Source: Methylobacterium haplocladii
Lineage (GTDB): Bacteria > Pseudomonadota > Alphaproteobacteria > Rhizobiales > Beijerinckiaceae
Reading direction: 5' to 3'
NCBI RefSeq assembly: GCF_007992175.1
Contig: NZ_BJZT01000039.1
Coordinates: 1 to 64,000, forward strand
Length of the DNA: 64,000 nt
Shown: positions 42,507-51,578 of the stretch, piece after piece
How the letters are laid out: each line of letters starts with the position of its first letter
How positions within the stretch are numbered: position 1 is the stretch's first letter
The notes under the pieces: generated by a model
Databases searched by the model: none
Seen by the model: only the letters and a program-made list of their open reading frames with translations
What the model was told of the DNA's origin: nothing
Translations under genes and position numbers: made by a program

Positions 42507-43862
42507 ATGTTCGACAAGATCCTGATCGCCAACCGCGGCGAGATCGCACTGCGCATCCTGCGGGCGGCCAAGGAGCTCGGGATCGCCACCGTCGCGGTCC
42601 ACTCGACGGCCGACGCCGACGCGATGCACGTGCGGCTCGCCGACGAGAGCGTCTGCATCGGGCCGCCGGCCGCGCGCGACAGCTACCTCAACATCCCCTC
42701 GATCATCGCCGCCTGCGAGATCACGGGGGCGGACGCCGTGCATCCGGGCTACGGTTTCCTCTCGGAGAACGCCCGCTTCGCCGAGGTGCTCGGGCACCAC
42801 AACATCGGCTTCATCGGCCCCAAGGCCGAGCACATCCGCACTATGGGCGACAAGATCGAGGCGAAGCGCACGGCCAAGCGCCTCGGCATCCCCTGCGTGC
42901 CGGGCTCCGAGGGCGGCGTCACCGACACCGACGAGGCGAAGCGCGTCGCCGCCGAGATCGGCTATCCGGTGCTGGTCAAGGCGGCGTCGGGCGGCGGCGG
43001 TCGCGGCATGAAGGTCGCCCGCACCGAGGCCGACCTCGAACAGGCCCTCGACATGGCCCGCACTGAGGCCAAGGCCGCCTTCGGCGACGACGCCGTCTAT
43101 CTCGAAAAGTACCTCACGAACCCGCGCCACATCGAGGTTCAGATCCTCGGCGACGGCCGCGGCAACGCCGTGCATCTCGCCGAGCGCGACTGCTCCCTGC
43201 AGCGCCGCCACCAGAAGGTCTGGGAAGAGGGCGGGTCGCCCGCGCTCAACGCCGAGATGCGCGCCGAGATCGGCGGCATCTGCGCCAGGGCCATGCAGGA
43301 GCTGAGCTATCTCGGCGCCGGCACCATCGAGTTCCTCTACGAGGACGGCCGCTTCTACTTCATCGAGATGAACACCCGGATCCAGGTCGAGCATCCGGTC
43401 ACCGAGATGATCACCGGCATCGACCTCGTGAACGAGCAGATCCGGGTCGCCGCGGGCAGCGCGCTCTCGGTGGCTCAGTCCGACATCCACGTGAACGGCC
43501 ACGCCATCGAATGCCGGATCAACGCCGAGCATCCCTCGACCTTCCGGCCGTCGCCCGGCCTGATCACCTATTTCCACCCGCCGGGCGGCCTGGGCGTCCG
43601 CGTCGATTCCGCGGTCTTCCAGGGCTACCGCATCCCGCCGCACTACGACTCGCTGATCGGCAAGCTGATCGTCCACGGCCGCACCCGCAACGAGTGCCTG
43701 ATGCGCCTGCGCCGGGCGCTGGACGAGTTCGTGGTCGACGGCGTCGACACCACCCTGCCGCTGTTCCGCACCCTGGTGCGCAACGCCGACGTCCAGAACG
43801 GCCTCTACGACATCCACTGGCTCGAAGGCTTCCTGGAGACGGAAGGCCTCGACGGGGAGTGA
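42507..43862 (+). CDS. accC: acetyl-CoA carboxylase biotin carboxylase subunit
   Basis: A 451-residue ATP-grasp enzyme that carboxylates biotin on AccB, the first step of fatty acid synthesis. Motifs are KILIANRGEIALRILRAAKE at the N terminus, VHPGYGFLSENARFAE, the ATP-binding glycine-rich loop KAASGGGGRGMKVA and the catalytic EMNTRIQVEHPVTEM. The length is normal. It starts ten bases after accB. Confidence 0.96.
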   Translation: MFDKILIANRGEIALRILRAAKELGIATVAVHSTADADAMHVRLADESVCIGPPAARDSYLNIPSIIAACEITGADAVHPGYGFLSENARFAEVLGHHNIGFIGPKAEHIRTMGDKIEAKRTAKRLGIPCVPGSEGGVTDTDEAKRVAAEIGYPVLVKAASGGGGRGMKVARTEADLEQALDMARTEAKAAFGDDAVYLEKYLTNPRHIEVQILGDGRGNAVHLAERDCSLQRRHQKVWEEGGSPALNAEMRAEIGGICARAMQELSYLGAGTIEFLYEDGRFYFIEMNTRIQVEHPVTEMITGIDLVNEQIRVAAGSALSVAQSDIHVNGHAIECRINAEHPSTFRPSPGLITYFHPPGGLGVRVDSAVFQGYRIPPHYDSLIGKLIVHGRTRNECLMRLRRALDEFVVDGVDTTLPLFRTLVRNADVQNGLYDIHWLEGFLETEGLDGE

Positions 43863-43880
43863 GCGCCGTCTGGCCTCGCC

Positions 43881-44594
43881 TTACGACGCCATGGCTTCTT
43901 CGTCGTAGCGGCTCTCGCCCATGAGGTCGGCGAGCTGGGTCCGCGCCCGGCTGACCCGGCTTTTCACCGTGCCGACCCGGCAGTTCAGGATCGCGGCGGC
44001 CTCCTCGTAGGTGAAGCCCTCGGCGCCGACGAGGAGTAGCGCGTCGCGCTGGGTCGCGGGCAAACGCTCGAGCTTGCCGTAGAGGCTCTTCAGCGCAATC
44101 GCGTCGTCCTGGACGGCGAGCGCCGTCAATCCGGCGGCGTGGACACCGTCGGCATCCTCGACCTCGCGCTTGCGCTTGCGGATCTCGGAATAGAACAGGT
44201 TGCGCTGGATGGTGAACAGCCACGCGATCAGCCGCGTGCCCGGCTCGAAGCGGTGGTGGTTCATCCAGGCCTTCAGCATCGTTTCCTGAACGAGGTCGTC
44301 GGCCCGGGTGGCGTCGCCCGTCAGCGAGAGCGCGAAGGTGCGCAGCGCCGGCAGCGCCCGCATCAGCCCGTCGCGGAACTCGTCCGTCACCGACTCGCCG
44401 CGCGAAGCGAGCGCCGTCTCGAAGGCCGAGAGCAGCCCGGCGAGCCGCGCCGGCATCCCCTCGTCCCGCGGCAGCGCGAAGTAATCCTGCAGTGGCACGC
44501 GCAGATGTTCGCGGATCGTCGCGGGGACGGGAACTCTTACCTGAGGTTCGACCTCGGATAAGATCTGCGGGGCGCGGATGGCGGTTGCTGTCAC
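43881..44594 (-). CDS. second EcfG-type sigma factor with NepR-like N-terminal segment
   Basis: A 237-residue sigma factor close to the one at 13921-14631. Region 2 has RADDLVQETMLKAW and FYSEIRKRKREVEDADG; region 4 has LPATQRDALLLVGAEGFTYE and CRVGTVKSRVSRARTQ. With the GTG at 44594 as start, residues 27-59 (IREHLRVPLQDYF, then MPARLAGLLSAF) fall at the same positions as the NepR-like segment of the other factor. The likeness to NepR is weaker here. An open frame runs upstream to 44717, but the extra sequence shows no conservation with the paralogue. No anti-sigma gene or PhyR gene is adjacent. Confidence 0.85.
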   Translation of the reverse strand: MTATAIRAPQILSEVEPQVRVPVPATIREHLRVPLQDYFALPRDEGMPARLAGLLSAFETALASRGESVTDEFRDGLMRALPALRTFALSLTGDATRADDLVQETMLKAWMNHHRFEPGTRLIAWLFTIQRNLFYSEIRKRKREVEDADGVHAAGLTALAVQDDAIALKSLYGKLERLPATQRDALLLVGAEGFTYEEAAAILNCRVGTVKSRVSRARTQLADLMGESRYDEEAMAS

Positions 44595-44750
44595 GATCGC
44601 GAAAAGCCCTTGCTCTTGTGCCACCTCAAGTGAATGCCCGTAACATTCTGAGCGGACGATGAACGCAGGCGGAGGGGCTCGGGCTATTTCGGCACAGTAC
44701 TCGGGACCTTCCGGCAAGACCGCACGCGGCGGCTCCGCGGGTGCGATGGC

Positions 44751-45002
44751 TTACTTCGAAAAGGAGCGCGGATGCGTGCGGCCGAGGCCGGCCGGTGCGG
44801 TTTTCGAAGGTTCGGCAACGGCGCGCACCACAGGGGCTCCGCAGGCGGCCATCAGAGCGCGCAGGCCCTCGATCCACTCCTCAACCTCGGCCAGCGTCGC
44901 CAGATCGTCGCGGCGGTAGATCCTGTCGGGCGCCATCGTGGCGACGACGCCGAAGCGCCCGTCGGTCTGGTCGAGGATATCGTAGGTGACGGTCAGCGGC
45001 AT
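44751..45002 (-). CDS. small hypothetical protein
   Basis: An 83-residue protein, MPLTVTYDILDQTDGRFGVV then AEVEEWIEGLRALMAACGAP, with a beta-hairpin-like start and one helix. No family is recognised. It is a likely gene because codon usage fits the neighbours and an ATG with a compact product is present, but the support is weak. It lies upstream of the second sigma factor on the same strand. Confidence 0.45.
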   Translation of the reverse strand: MPLTVTYDILDQTDGRFGVVATMAPDRIYRRDDLATLAEVEEWIEGLRALMAACGAPVVRAVAEPSKTAPAGLGRTHPRSFSK

Positions 45003-45282
45003 GATCGGCGGGGTCTGGCTCCAATGCGGGGGGGACGGCGTCCCGCCTCTCGGGAGCAAGGACCGTGCTCCGGCAAACCTAACGCGCGCACGATCCAATT
45101 GGAACCAAGCGACTTTCGCGCGCCAGGCTGGCCGGGGCCGGCGGCGCTCCGGGGCACCCGTTGACCGGCCATTAACTACGTTCGGTTTAGCTCCGTTAAC
45201 CACGGTTCGCCGAAGGGCCGGCGGCAGGGGCCGCCCGCCTCGAACCGCCCTGCCCTTCAGGCCGACGGAGCGACGTCCACCC

Positions 45283-47070
45283 GTGACAGGCGAGCGGCCC
45301 ATCGCAGGAGCGCGGAGACGGCAGGTCGCGAAGCGGCGGCTCGCGCTTCTCCTCGCCGGCACGGCCCTCACCGGCCTGCTCGGTGGAGCGGCCCGCGCGC
45401 AGTCGACCGACCAGGACACGGGCGCGCCCGCCTTCGAGGCGGGTAGCCCGCTCGCGAAGAAGCGCGCCTCCGACCGCTTCGGCCTCGACAACGCCCAGAA
45501 CGGATTGCCTGCGCTCCGGAACGGCAGCCTGGGCAACGCGTCCCTGCTTGGGGGAAGCCCGGGCTCGGGCGAGGCCGCCGGTGGCATCTCGGACGACCAG
45601 AGCGTGGCCCGGCTGCCGCGCTTCCGCACCGCCGGGTCGCCGGTCTCCGGCCTCACCGGGACACGCGGTGCCGGTGCGCCGCCGAGCCTGCTGCGCCAGC
45701 GCGCGGCCCCGCCGCGCCGCTATGGCGTCCCGACCCGGATCCTGACCCGCACCCGCACGCAGGGCTTCGTCACCGATCTGCGTCTCAGCCCCGTGATCCA
45801 GCCCACCGTCTCCGGCGTGCCCTTGCCGCTCTCGGTGCCGCTGCCGACGGCGATCCCCCTGCTGGGCTTGAGCAGTCCCGGCCGGCTGCTTCTCGGCGCG
45901 ACCGGTTTCCGGCGGCCCGACGAGGCCGATCCGGCCTATGCGCCGCTCGGGATCAAGCTCGGCACCATGACCTTCCTGCCGGCCTTCACCCAGGGCATCG
46001 GCTACGACAGCAACCCCGACCAGACCACGGCCAACGCCGCCAAGGGCTCGCTGGCGCTCCGCAGCGATGCCGAACTCGGCTTCCGCAGCGACTGGTCGTC
46101 GAGCGAGCTCTCGGGCGAGCTCCGCGCGGGCTACAGCGCGTTTCCCGACAACGACATGGCGAGCCGGCCGAACGCCTCCGGCATCACGCGGATGCGCGTC
46201 GACGTCAGCCGCGACACCCGCATCGACCTGGAAACCCGCTTCCTCGTCGACACGCAGCGCACCGGCAGCCCCGATGTCGGCGCGGCGGCCACGAGCCGCC
46301 CGATCTTCGCCACCTATGGCGCCTCCGCCGGCGTCACGGAATCCTTCAACCGCCTCCAGCTGACGCTGCGCGGCTCGATCGACCGCCAGGTCTTCGACGA
46401 CGCGCAGCTCCAGAACGGCACCACGCTGATCCAGAGCGACCGCAACGCCAACCAATACGGCGTGCGCCTGCGCGCCGGCTACGAGATCTCGCCGGTGATC
46501 ACGCCTTTCGTCGAGGTGCTGCTCGACACGCGCATCTACGACACGCCGGTCGACCAATCCGGCTACCGCCGGGATTCGGACGGCGCCGGCTTCAGCGCCG
46601 GTGCCGCGATCAACCTGACGCGCTTCGTCTCGGCCGAGGTCTCGGCCGGCCTGCAGCGCCGCGACTACGTCGACCGGGCCCTGCGCTCGATCACGGCGCC
46701 GATCCTCAACGCAGCGCTCATCTGGCAGGCCAGCCCGCTGACAACCGTGCGCTTCAGCCAGCAGACCGGCGTGATCGAGACCTCGGTACCCGGCTCCAGC
46801 GGCGTCTTCACCGATGCCGCGACGCTGGAAGTGCAGCACGACCTGCTGCGCAACCTCGCGATCACCGTTGGGGGGGCCTATCTCAGCAGCAACTATCAGG
46901 GCGTCTCGATCAGGGAGCGCGGTTTCTCGGCCCTCGCCCGGGTCGACTATCGCTTCAACCGCTGGCTGACGCTCCGCGGCAGCTACGTCTACCAGCAGAT
47001 CACCAGCAGCGTGGCCAGCTCGAGCTTCAACGACAACATTTTCCTGCTCGGGATGCGCATCAACCCGTGA
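45283..47070 (+). CDS. outer-membrane beta-barrel protein
   Basis: A 595-residue exported protein. A signal peptide (about 1-37) ends LLGGAARAQS. Residues about 40-230 are low-complexity, Pro/Arg/Ser rich. From about 240 to the C terminus is a beta barrel: FLPAFTQGIGYDSNPDQT, repeated amphipathic strands such as GELRAGYSAFPDND and YGVRLRAGYEISPVITPFVE, ending VYQQITSSV ... IFLLGMRINP. This fits the BBP2-type outer-membrane barrel family. The GTG at 45283 is the first start giving a signal peptide. The role is unknown; polysaccharide export is common for relatives. Confidence 0.82.
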   Translation: MTGERPIAGARRRQVAKRRLALLLAGTALTGLLGGAARAQSTDQDTGAPAFEAGSPLAKKRASDRFGLDNAQNGLPALRNGSLGNASLLGGSPGSGEAAGGISDDQSVARLPRFRTAGSPVSGLTGTRGAGAPPSLLRQRAAPPRRYGVPTRILTRTRTQGFVTDLRLSPVIQPTVSGVPLPLSVPLPTAIPLLGLSSPGRLLLGATGFRRPDEADPAYAPLGIKLGTMTFLPAFTQGIGYDSNPDQTTANAAKGSLALRSDAELGFRSDWSSSELSGELRAGYSAFPDNDMASRPNASGITRMRVDVSRDTRIDLETRFLVDTQRTGSPDVGAAATSRPIFATYGASAGVTESFNRLQLTLRGSIDRQVFDDAQLQNGTTLIQSDRNANQYGVRLRAGYEISPVITPFVEVLLDTRIYDTPVDQSGYRRDSDGAGFSAGAAINLTRFVSAEVSAGLQRRDYVDRALRSITAPILNAALIWQASPLTTVRFSQQTGVIETSVPGSSGVFTDAATLEVQHDLLRNLAITVGGAYLSSNYQGVSIRERGFSALARVDYRFNRWLTLRGSYVYQQITSSVASSSFNDNIFLLGMRINP

Positions 47071-47074
47071 GGGT

Positions 47075-47096
47075 GCCCTCGCTCATGAGCGAGGGC
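47075..47096. terminator. bidirectional hairpin between convergent genes
   Basis: A perfect 22-base palindrome made of gccctcgctcat and its complement, five bases after the barrel gene and eight before the end of the AprI/Inh gene. It probably ends both transcripts. Confidence 0.55.
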
Positions 47097-47103
47097 CTCC
47101 CCT

Positions 47104-47664
47104 TCAGCGCGCCAATGTCAGCGCCGCGCCCGACTTCGAGAGAGCGCCGTCCAGCGAGCCCGAAGCCTGCTTCAGGCGGGCGGCGACGGTGCCGCCGGGC
47201 TGGTAGAGATAGACTTCGCCATCGCGAAAATCCCAGGCCGAGACCTTGGCGAGGTCCTTGTTGGCGCAGCCCGAGGTGGTGGCCCGGTAGAGGTCGAGGG
47301 CCGGCGTGCTCGACAGCGAGACCCGGCAGCTGCCGTTCGCGTCGGTGGCGTTCCAGCCGCCGACCACGGAGGAGCGGCCGGTGGCGACGACGGGCGGAGG
47401 CGTCGGCGGCAATACGGGCTCCGAGACGACGGGCGGCGCGGCCGACGCGACGATGCCGGCACCGAGCGGCTCGGCCGTGGCGCCGGGCGGCGGCGCCAGC
47501 GGCGCGCTCGTCACGGCGCCGGAGGGCGCAGCCGCATAGGGCTCGGGTGAAGGCTGGAGCCGGGGCGTGCGGGCGGACGGCCCGTCGAAGCGCCCCGAGC
47601 CGCAGGCTCCAAGTCCCAAGGCGAGCGCGAGAAGTGCGGCAGTCGACAGGAGCTGACGCGGCAT
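47104..47664 (-). CDS. AprI/Inh-family metalloprotease inhibitor-like lipoprotein
   Basis: A 186-residue lipoprotein with a lipobox LGAC (ALALGLGACGSG, about residue 20). A Pro/Ala-rich linker covers about 25-100. The C-terminal domain (about 100-186, VVGGWNATDANGSCRVSLSS, SGCANKDLAKVSAWDF and YLYQPGGTVAARL) matches the AprI/Inh eight-stranded barrel with its Cys pair. Known members inhibit secreted metalloproteases; no such protease is nearby. Confidence 0.82.
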   Translation of the reverse strand: MPRQLLSTAALLALALGLGACGSGRFDGPSARTPRLQPSPEPYAAAPSGAVTSAPLAPPPGATAEPLGAGIVASAAPPVVSEPVLPPTPPPVVATGRSSVVGGWNATDANGSCRVSLSSTPALDLYRATTSGCANKDLAKVSAWDFRDGEVYLYQPGGTVAARLKQASGSLDGALSKSGAALTLAR

Positions 47665-47837
47665 CGATACACGATTCCCATACGGCCGAGGTTGGACCGT
47701 TGCGTCGCCGCCAATTGCGCTTGCCGCAAGGCAGACCGCTCAGGCGCACCTGTGAATAGCCGGGAGCCCCGGCCTTTTCCCCTCGGTGTGGCGCGGCTGC
47801 CGCATTACGACCCGGCCCGCCCAACCGACGGCCACCG

Positions 47838-47887
47838 GCCGTCGGCAAGCGCGACTGCGCGCCGCCGCTCATGCGGCGGACGGCCCT
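47838..47887. repeat. dispersed repeat family C, copy 2
   Basis: Matches 1418-1467 with about six differences. The right half forms a perfect hairpin (ccgccgc / gcggcgg). It lies in the gap between the AprI/Inh and sdhB genes. Confidence 0.55.
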
Positions 47888-47915
47888 CGGCGCATCAGCG
47901 TCGAGGGCCACACAC

Positions 47916-48740
47916 TCAAACCGCGCGCTCGACCATCATCTTCTTGATCTCGGCGATGGCCTTGGCCGGGTTGAGGTTCTTCGGGCAGGTGTTGGCGCAG
48001 TTCATGATCGTGTGGCAGCGGTAGAGCCGGAACGGGTCGTGCAGGCCGTCGAGGCGCTCGCCGGTGTTCTCGTCGCGGCTGTCGATCAGCCAGCGATAGG
48101 CCTGGAGCAGGGCTGCCGGTCCCAGGAACTTGTCACCGTTCCACCAGTAGCTGGGGCAGGACGTGGTGCAGCAGGCACACAGGATGCACTCGTAGAGCCC
48201 GTCGAGCTTGGTCCGGTCCTCCGGGGTCTGCCGCCACTCCTTCTCGGGGGCGAGCGTCTCGGTCTGGAGCCAGGGCTCGATCGAGGCGTGCTGCGCGTAG
48301 AAGTTGGTGAGGTCCGGCACGAGGTCCTTGATCACCGGCATGTGCGGCAGCGGGTAGATCCGCACCGCGCCGTCCTTGTCCTTGCGGGTGAGCAGCGGCA
48401 GGGCGTTGTCCGGCTTGCGGCACTCGTCGATGCCGATGGTGCAGGCGAGCGCGTTCTGACCCTCGATGTTCATGGCGCAGGAGCCGCAGATGCCCTCGCG
48501 GCAGGAGCGGCGGAAGACCAGCGTCGCGTCGACCTTGTTCTTGATCCACAACAGCGCGTCGAGGACCATCGGCCCGCAATCGTCGCGGTCGACATGATAG
48601 GTGTCGATGCGCGGGTTCTGCCCGTCGTCGGGATTCCAGCGATAGATCCGGAAGACCTGGAGATTTTTTGCGCCCTGCGGCGCGGGCCAGGTCTTGCCTT
48701 CGCTGATCTGCGAGTTCTTGGGAAGAGTGAATTGGGCCAT
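47916..48740 (-). CDS. sdhB: succinate dehydrogenase iron-sulfur subunit
   Basis: A 274-residue subunit carrying three iron-sulfur centres. The 2Fe-2S ligands are in SCREGICGSCAMNI; the 4Fe-4S and 3Fe-4S ligands are in ECILCACCTTSCPSYWW and CHTIMNCANTCPKNLNP. It passes electrons from SdhA to ubiquinone. It follows sdhA by 64 bases, a somewhat AT-rich gap. It is slightly longer at the N terminus than most family members. Confidence 0.96.
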   Translation of the reverse strand: MAQFTLPKNSQISEGKTWPAPQGAKNLQVFRIYRWNPDDGQNPRIDTYHVDRDDCGPMVLDALLWIKNKVDATLVFRRSCREGICGSCAMNIEGQNALACTIGIDECRKPDNALPLLTRKDKDGAVRIYPLPHMPVIKDLVPDLTNFYAQHASIEPWLQTETLAPEKEWRQTPEDRTKLDGLYECILCACCTTSCPSYWWNGDKFLGPAALLQAYRWLIDSRDENTGERLDGLHDPFRLYRCHTIMNCANTCPKNLNPAKAIAEIKKMMVERAV

Positions 48741-48804
48741 GACTCAGACGGCTCTCATTCGACGGTATGGATGAAGTATAAAGGAATTCATTGCAAAAAT
48801 TCGA

Positions 48805-50625
48805 TCAATACACCCGAGCTTTCGGCTCGATATACTGAATCTCGTTCGACATCGTGTAGGCATGCACCGGCCGGTAGTCGATCGAGACCTTGCCCGAGGT
48901 TTCGTCGAGCCACGACAGGGTGTGCTTCATCCAATCCTTGTCGTTGCGGTCGGCATAATCCTCGCGGGCATGGGCACCACGGGATTCGGTGCGGTTGGCC
49001 GCCGATTCCATGGTGACGACGGCCTGCCCGATCAGGTTGTCGAATTCGAGCGTCTCCAAGAGGTCGGTGTTCCAGATCAGCGAGCGGTCGGTGATGCCGA
49101 TGTCGGCGACGTTCTTGAAGACCTTGCCGATCAGGCCCCGGCCCTCCTCCAGCACCTCGCCGGTGCGGAACACGGCGCAATTGTTCTGCATCGTACGCTG
49201 CATCTCGTCGCGGAGCTTCGCCGTCGGCGTGCCGCCATCGGCGTGGCGGAAGCGGTCGAGCCGGGCGAGCGCCTTGTCGGCGGAGCCCTTCGGCAGTTCC
49301 GGCTGACGCGCGCCCTTCTCGACAATCTCGGCGCAGCGCAGGCCGGCGGCACGGCCGAACACCACGAGGTCGATCAGCGAGTTGGAGCCGAGCCGGTTGG
49401 CACCGTGCACCGAGACGCAGGCCGCTTCGCCGAGCGCCATCAGGCCCGGCACCACCGTGTCCGGGTTGCCGTTCTTCAGGGTCAGCACCTCGCCGTGGTA
49501 GTTCGTGGGGATGCCGCCCATGTTGTAATGCACCGTCGGCAGCACCGGGATCGGCTCCCGGGTGACGTCGACGCCGGCGAAGATCCGCGCGCTCTCGGAG
49601 ATGCCGGGCAGACGCTCGTGCAGGATCTTCGGGTCGAGATGGTCGAGGTGGAGGAAGATGTGGTCCTTCTCCCGGCCGACGCCTCGGCCCTCGCGGATCT
49701 CCAGCGTCATCGAGCGCGAGACCACGTCGCGCGAGGCGAGGTCCTTCGCGGAGGGCGCATAGCGCTCCATGAAGCGTTCGCCCTCGGAATTGGTGAGATA
49801 GCCGCCCTCGCCGCGTGAGCCCTCGGTGATGAGGCAGCCGGCGCCGTAGATGCCGGTGGGATGGAACTGCACGAACTCCATGTCCTGCAGCGGCAGGCCG
49901 GCGCGCAGCACCATGGCGTTGCCGTCGCCGGTGCAGGTGTGGGCGGAGGTCGCCGAGAAATAGGCGCGGCCGTAGCCGCCGGTGGCGAGGATCACCATCG
50001 AGGCGCGGAAGCGGTGGATCTCGCCGGTGGCCTGATCCAGCGCGATGACGCCGCGGCAGCGGCCGTCCTCGTCCATGATCAGGTCGAGGGCGAAGTACTC
50101 GATGAAGAACTCGGTCTGGTTCTTCACCGCCTGCCCGTAGAGCGTGTGGAGCATGGCGTGGCCGGTGCGGTCGGCGGCGGCGCAGGTGCGTTGCGCGGTG
50201 CCCTTGCCGTAATCGGTGGTCATGCCGCCGAACGGCCGCTGGTAGATCTTGCCTTCTTCCGTTCGGGAGAAGGGTACGCCCCAGTGCTCGAGCTCGTAGA
50301 CGGCGGCGGGGGCATTGCGGACGAGGTATTCGATGGCGTCCTGGTCGCCGAGCCAGTCCGATCCCTTCACGGTGTCGTACATGTGCCAGCGCCAGTCGTC
50401 CGGCCCCATGTTGCCGAGCGAGGCCGAGATACCGCCCTGCGCCGCCACCGTGTGCGAACGCGTCGGAAACACCTTGGAGATGCAGGCCGTGCGCAGGCCC
50501 GCCTGGCTACAGCCCACCGTGGCGCGCAGGCCCGCGCCGCCGGCGCCGACGATCACCACATCGAAGCTGTGGTCGATGATGGTGTAGGCGGGAGCGGCGC
50601 TCCCGTTCGATCCGTTGGCAGCCAT
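48805..50625 (-). CDS. sdhA: succinate dehydrogenase flavoprotein subunit
   Basis: A 606-residue FAD enzyme oxidising succinate to fumarate in the TCA cycle. The FAD motif is VVIVGAGGAGLRATVG; the covalent FAD histidine is in RSHTVAAQGGISASLG. Active-site parts are QFHPTGIYGAGCLITEGSRG, HYNMGGIPTNYHGE and GAHAREDYADRNDKDW. ATG 50625 is chosen; the open frame further upstream is not SdhA-like. It lies between sdhD and sdhB. Confidence 0.96.
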   Translation of the reverse strand: MAANGSNGSAAPAYTIIDHSFDVVIVGAGGAGLRATVGCSQAGLRTACISKVFPTRSHTVAAQGGISASLGNMGPDDWRWHMYDTVKGSDWLGDQDAIEYLVRNAPAAVYELEHWGVPFSRTEEGKIYQRPFGGMTTDYGKGTAQRTCAAADRTGHAMLHTLYGQAVKNQTEFFIEYFALDLIMDEDGRCRGVIALDQATGEIHRFRASMVILATGGYGRAYFSATSAHTCTGDGNAMVLRAGLPLQDMEFVQFHPTGIYGAGCLITEGSRGEGGYLTNSEGERFMERYAPSAKDLASRDVVSRSMTLEIREGRGVGREKDHIFLHLDHLDPKILHERLPGISESARIFAGVDVTREPIPVLPTVHYNMGGIPTNYHGEVLTLKNGNPDTVVPGLMALGEAACVSVHGANRLGSNSLIDLVVFGRAAGLRCAEIVEKGARQPELPKGSADKALARLDRFRHADGGTPTAKLRDEMQRTMQNNCAVFRTGEVLEEGRGLIGKVFKNVADIGITDRSLIWNTDLLETLEFDNLIGQAVVTMESAANRTESRGAHAREDYADRNDKDWMKHTLSWLDETSGKVSIDYRPVHAYTMSNEIQYIEPKARVY

Positions 50626-50648
50626 CGGAATCCCCGTGATGTCAGACG

Positions 50649-51056
50649 TCAGGCGGCGAGGCCGCCGAGCCCCACGCGAAGAATCGCGTAGAGGCAGGCG
50701 GCGGCCACCACGACCGCGTAGAAGGTGTTGGCGGTGAGCGCCGCGAACTTGAGCCCGGTGTCGTGGACGTAGTCCTCGATCACGGTCTGCATGCCGAGCC
50801 GCATGTGGATCGCGACGGACACCACGGCGAGGAGCAGGACGATCGCGACGATCGGGTTCGCCACCAGCGCGACGGCCTCCGGATAGGGCCGGCCCCACAT
50901 CTTCGCGATGATCACCACGAAGGCGATCAACAGTACGGCGTTGGCCGCACCGGTGAGGCGCTGCATCCAGAAATGTTCGGCACCGTGCCCCGAGGCACCG
51001 AGGCCTTTGACCTTGGCGCGCGGCGTGCGGATCGAGGTTTGCTTCAGGTCGGCCAT
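50649..51056 (-). CDS. sdhD: succinate dehydrogenase membrane anchor subunit
   Basis: A 135-residue inner-membrane protein with three helices. HFWMQRLTGAANAVLLIAFV begins the first; SVAIHMRLGMQTVIEDYVHD contains the heme-region His and the quinone-site residues. It starts eight bases after sdhC and ends 23 bases before sdhA. Confidence 0.93.
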   Translation of the reverse strand: MADLKQTSIRTPRAKVKGLGASGHGAEHFWMQRLTGAANAVLLIAFVVIIAKMWGRPYPEAVALVANPIVAIVLLLAVVSVAIHMRLGMQTVIEDYVHDTGLKFAALTANTFYAVVVAAACLYAILRVGLGGLAA

Positions 51057-51064
51057 GGCGCGCC

Positions 51065-51466
51065 TCAGTGCAGCAGGAGGGCGAGCGCCCAGACGACGAT
51101 GGTGAGCGCCACCGAGCCGATCAGCGTCAGGCGGGCGAGCCCCAGGCGCTGGCTCTTGTCGTAGCCGTAGCCCGTGTCCCAGACGAAGTGGCGGAGCCCC
51201 CCGAGCATGTGGTGCAGCAGCACCCAGGTATAGGCGAACAGGATCGCGAGCCCGATCCACGAGCCGAAGAACCACGCCACCGCGTCGTAGGCGCGCGGAC
51301 CGGAGGCGAGCGCCACCAGCCAGATCGCGACGAGCGCCGTGCCGCCGTAGAGCGCGGTGCCGGTGATGCGGTGGAACACCGACATCGCCATGGTCCAGGT
51401 CCAGCGGTAGATCTGGAGATGGGGCGAGAGCGGCGGGGCGACGATCGGGCGGGCGGGGGGCGCCAT
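51065..51466 (-). CDS. sdhC: succinate dehydrogenase cytochrome b556 subunit
   Basis: A 133-residue membrane protein with three helices. The SdhC signature is SPHLQIYRWTWTMAMSVFHR then ITGTALY; the heme-ligand histidine region is LLHHMLGGLRHFVWDTG. It is first in sdhCDAB. Confidence 0.94.
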   Translation of the reverse strand: MAPPARPIVAPPLSPHLQIYRWTWTMAMSVFHRITGTALYGGTALVAIWLVALASGPRAYDAVAWFFGSWIGLAILFAYTWVLLHHMLGGLRHFVWDTGYGYDKSQRLGLARLTLIGSVALTIVVWALALLLH

Positions 51467-51578
51467 GTTGGGTCCTCGAGATGCGCGGATCTGGAGTGTG
51501 TCTAAAGAGAGGGCGTAGTGTGCGGCGCGGCAAGCGGCAAGACGACGCCCCGCCCTGCGGCTCCGTACCTTTGGCCGA

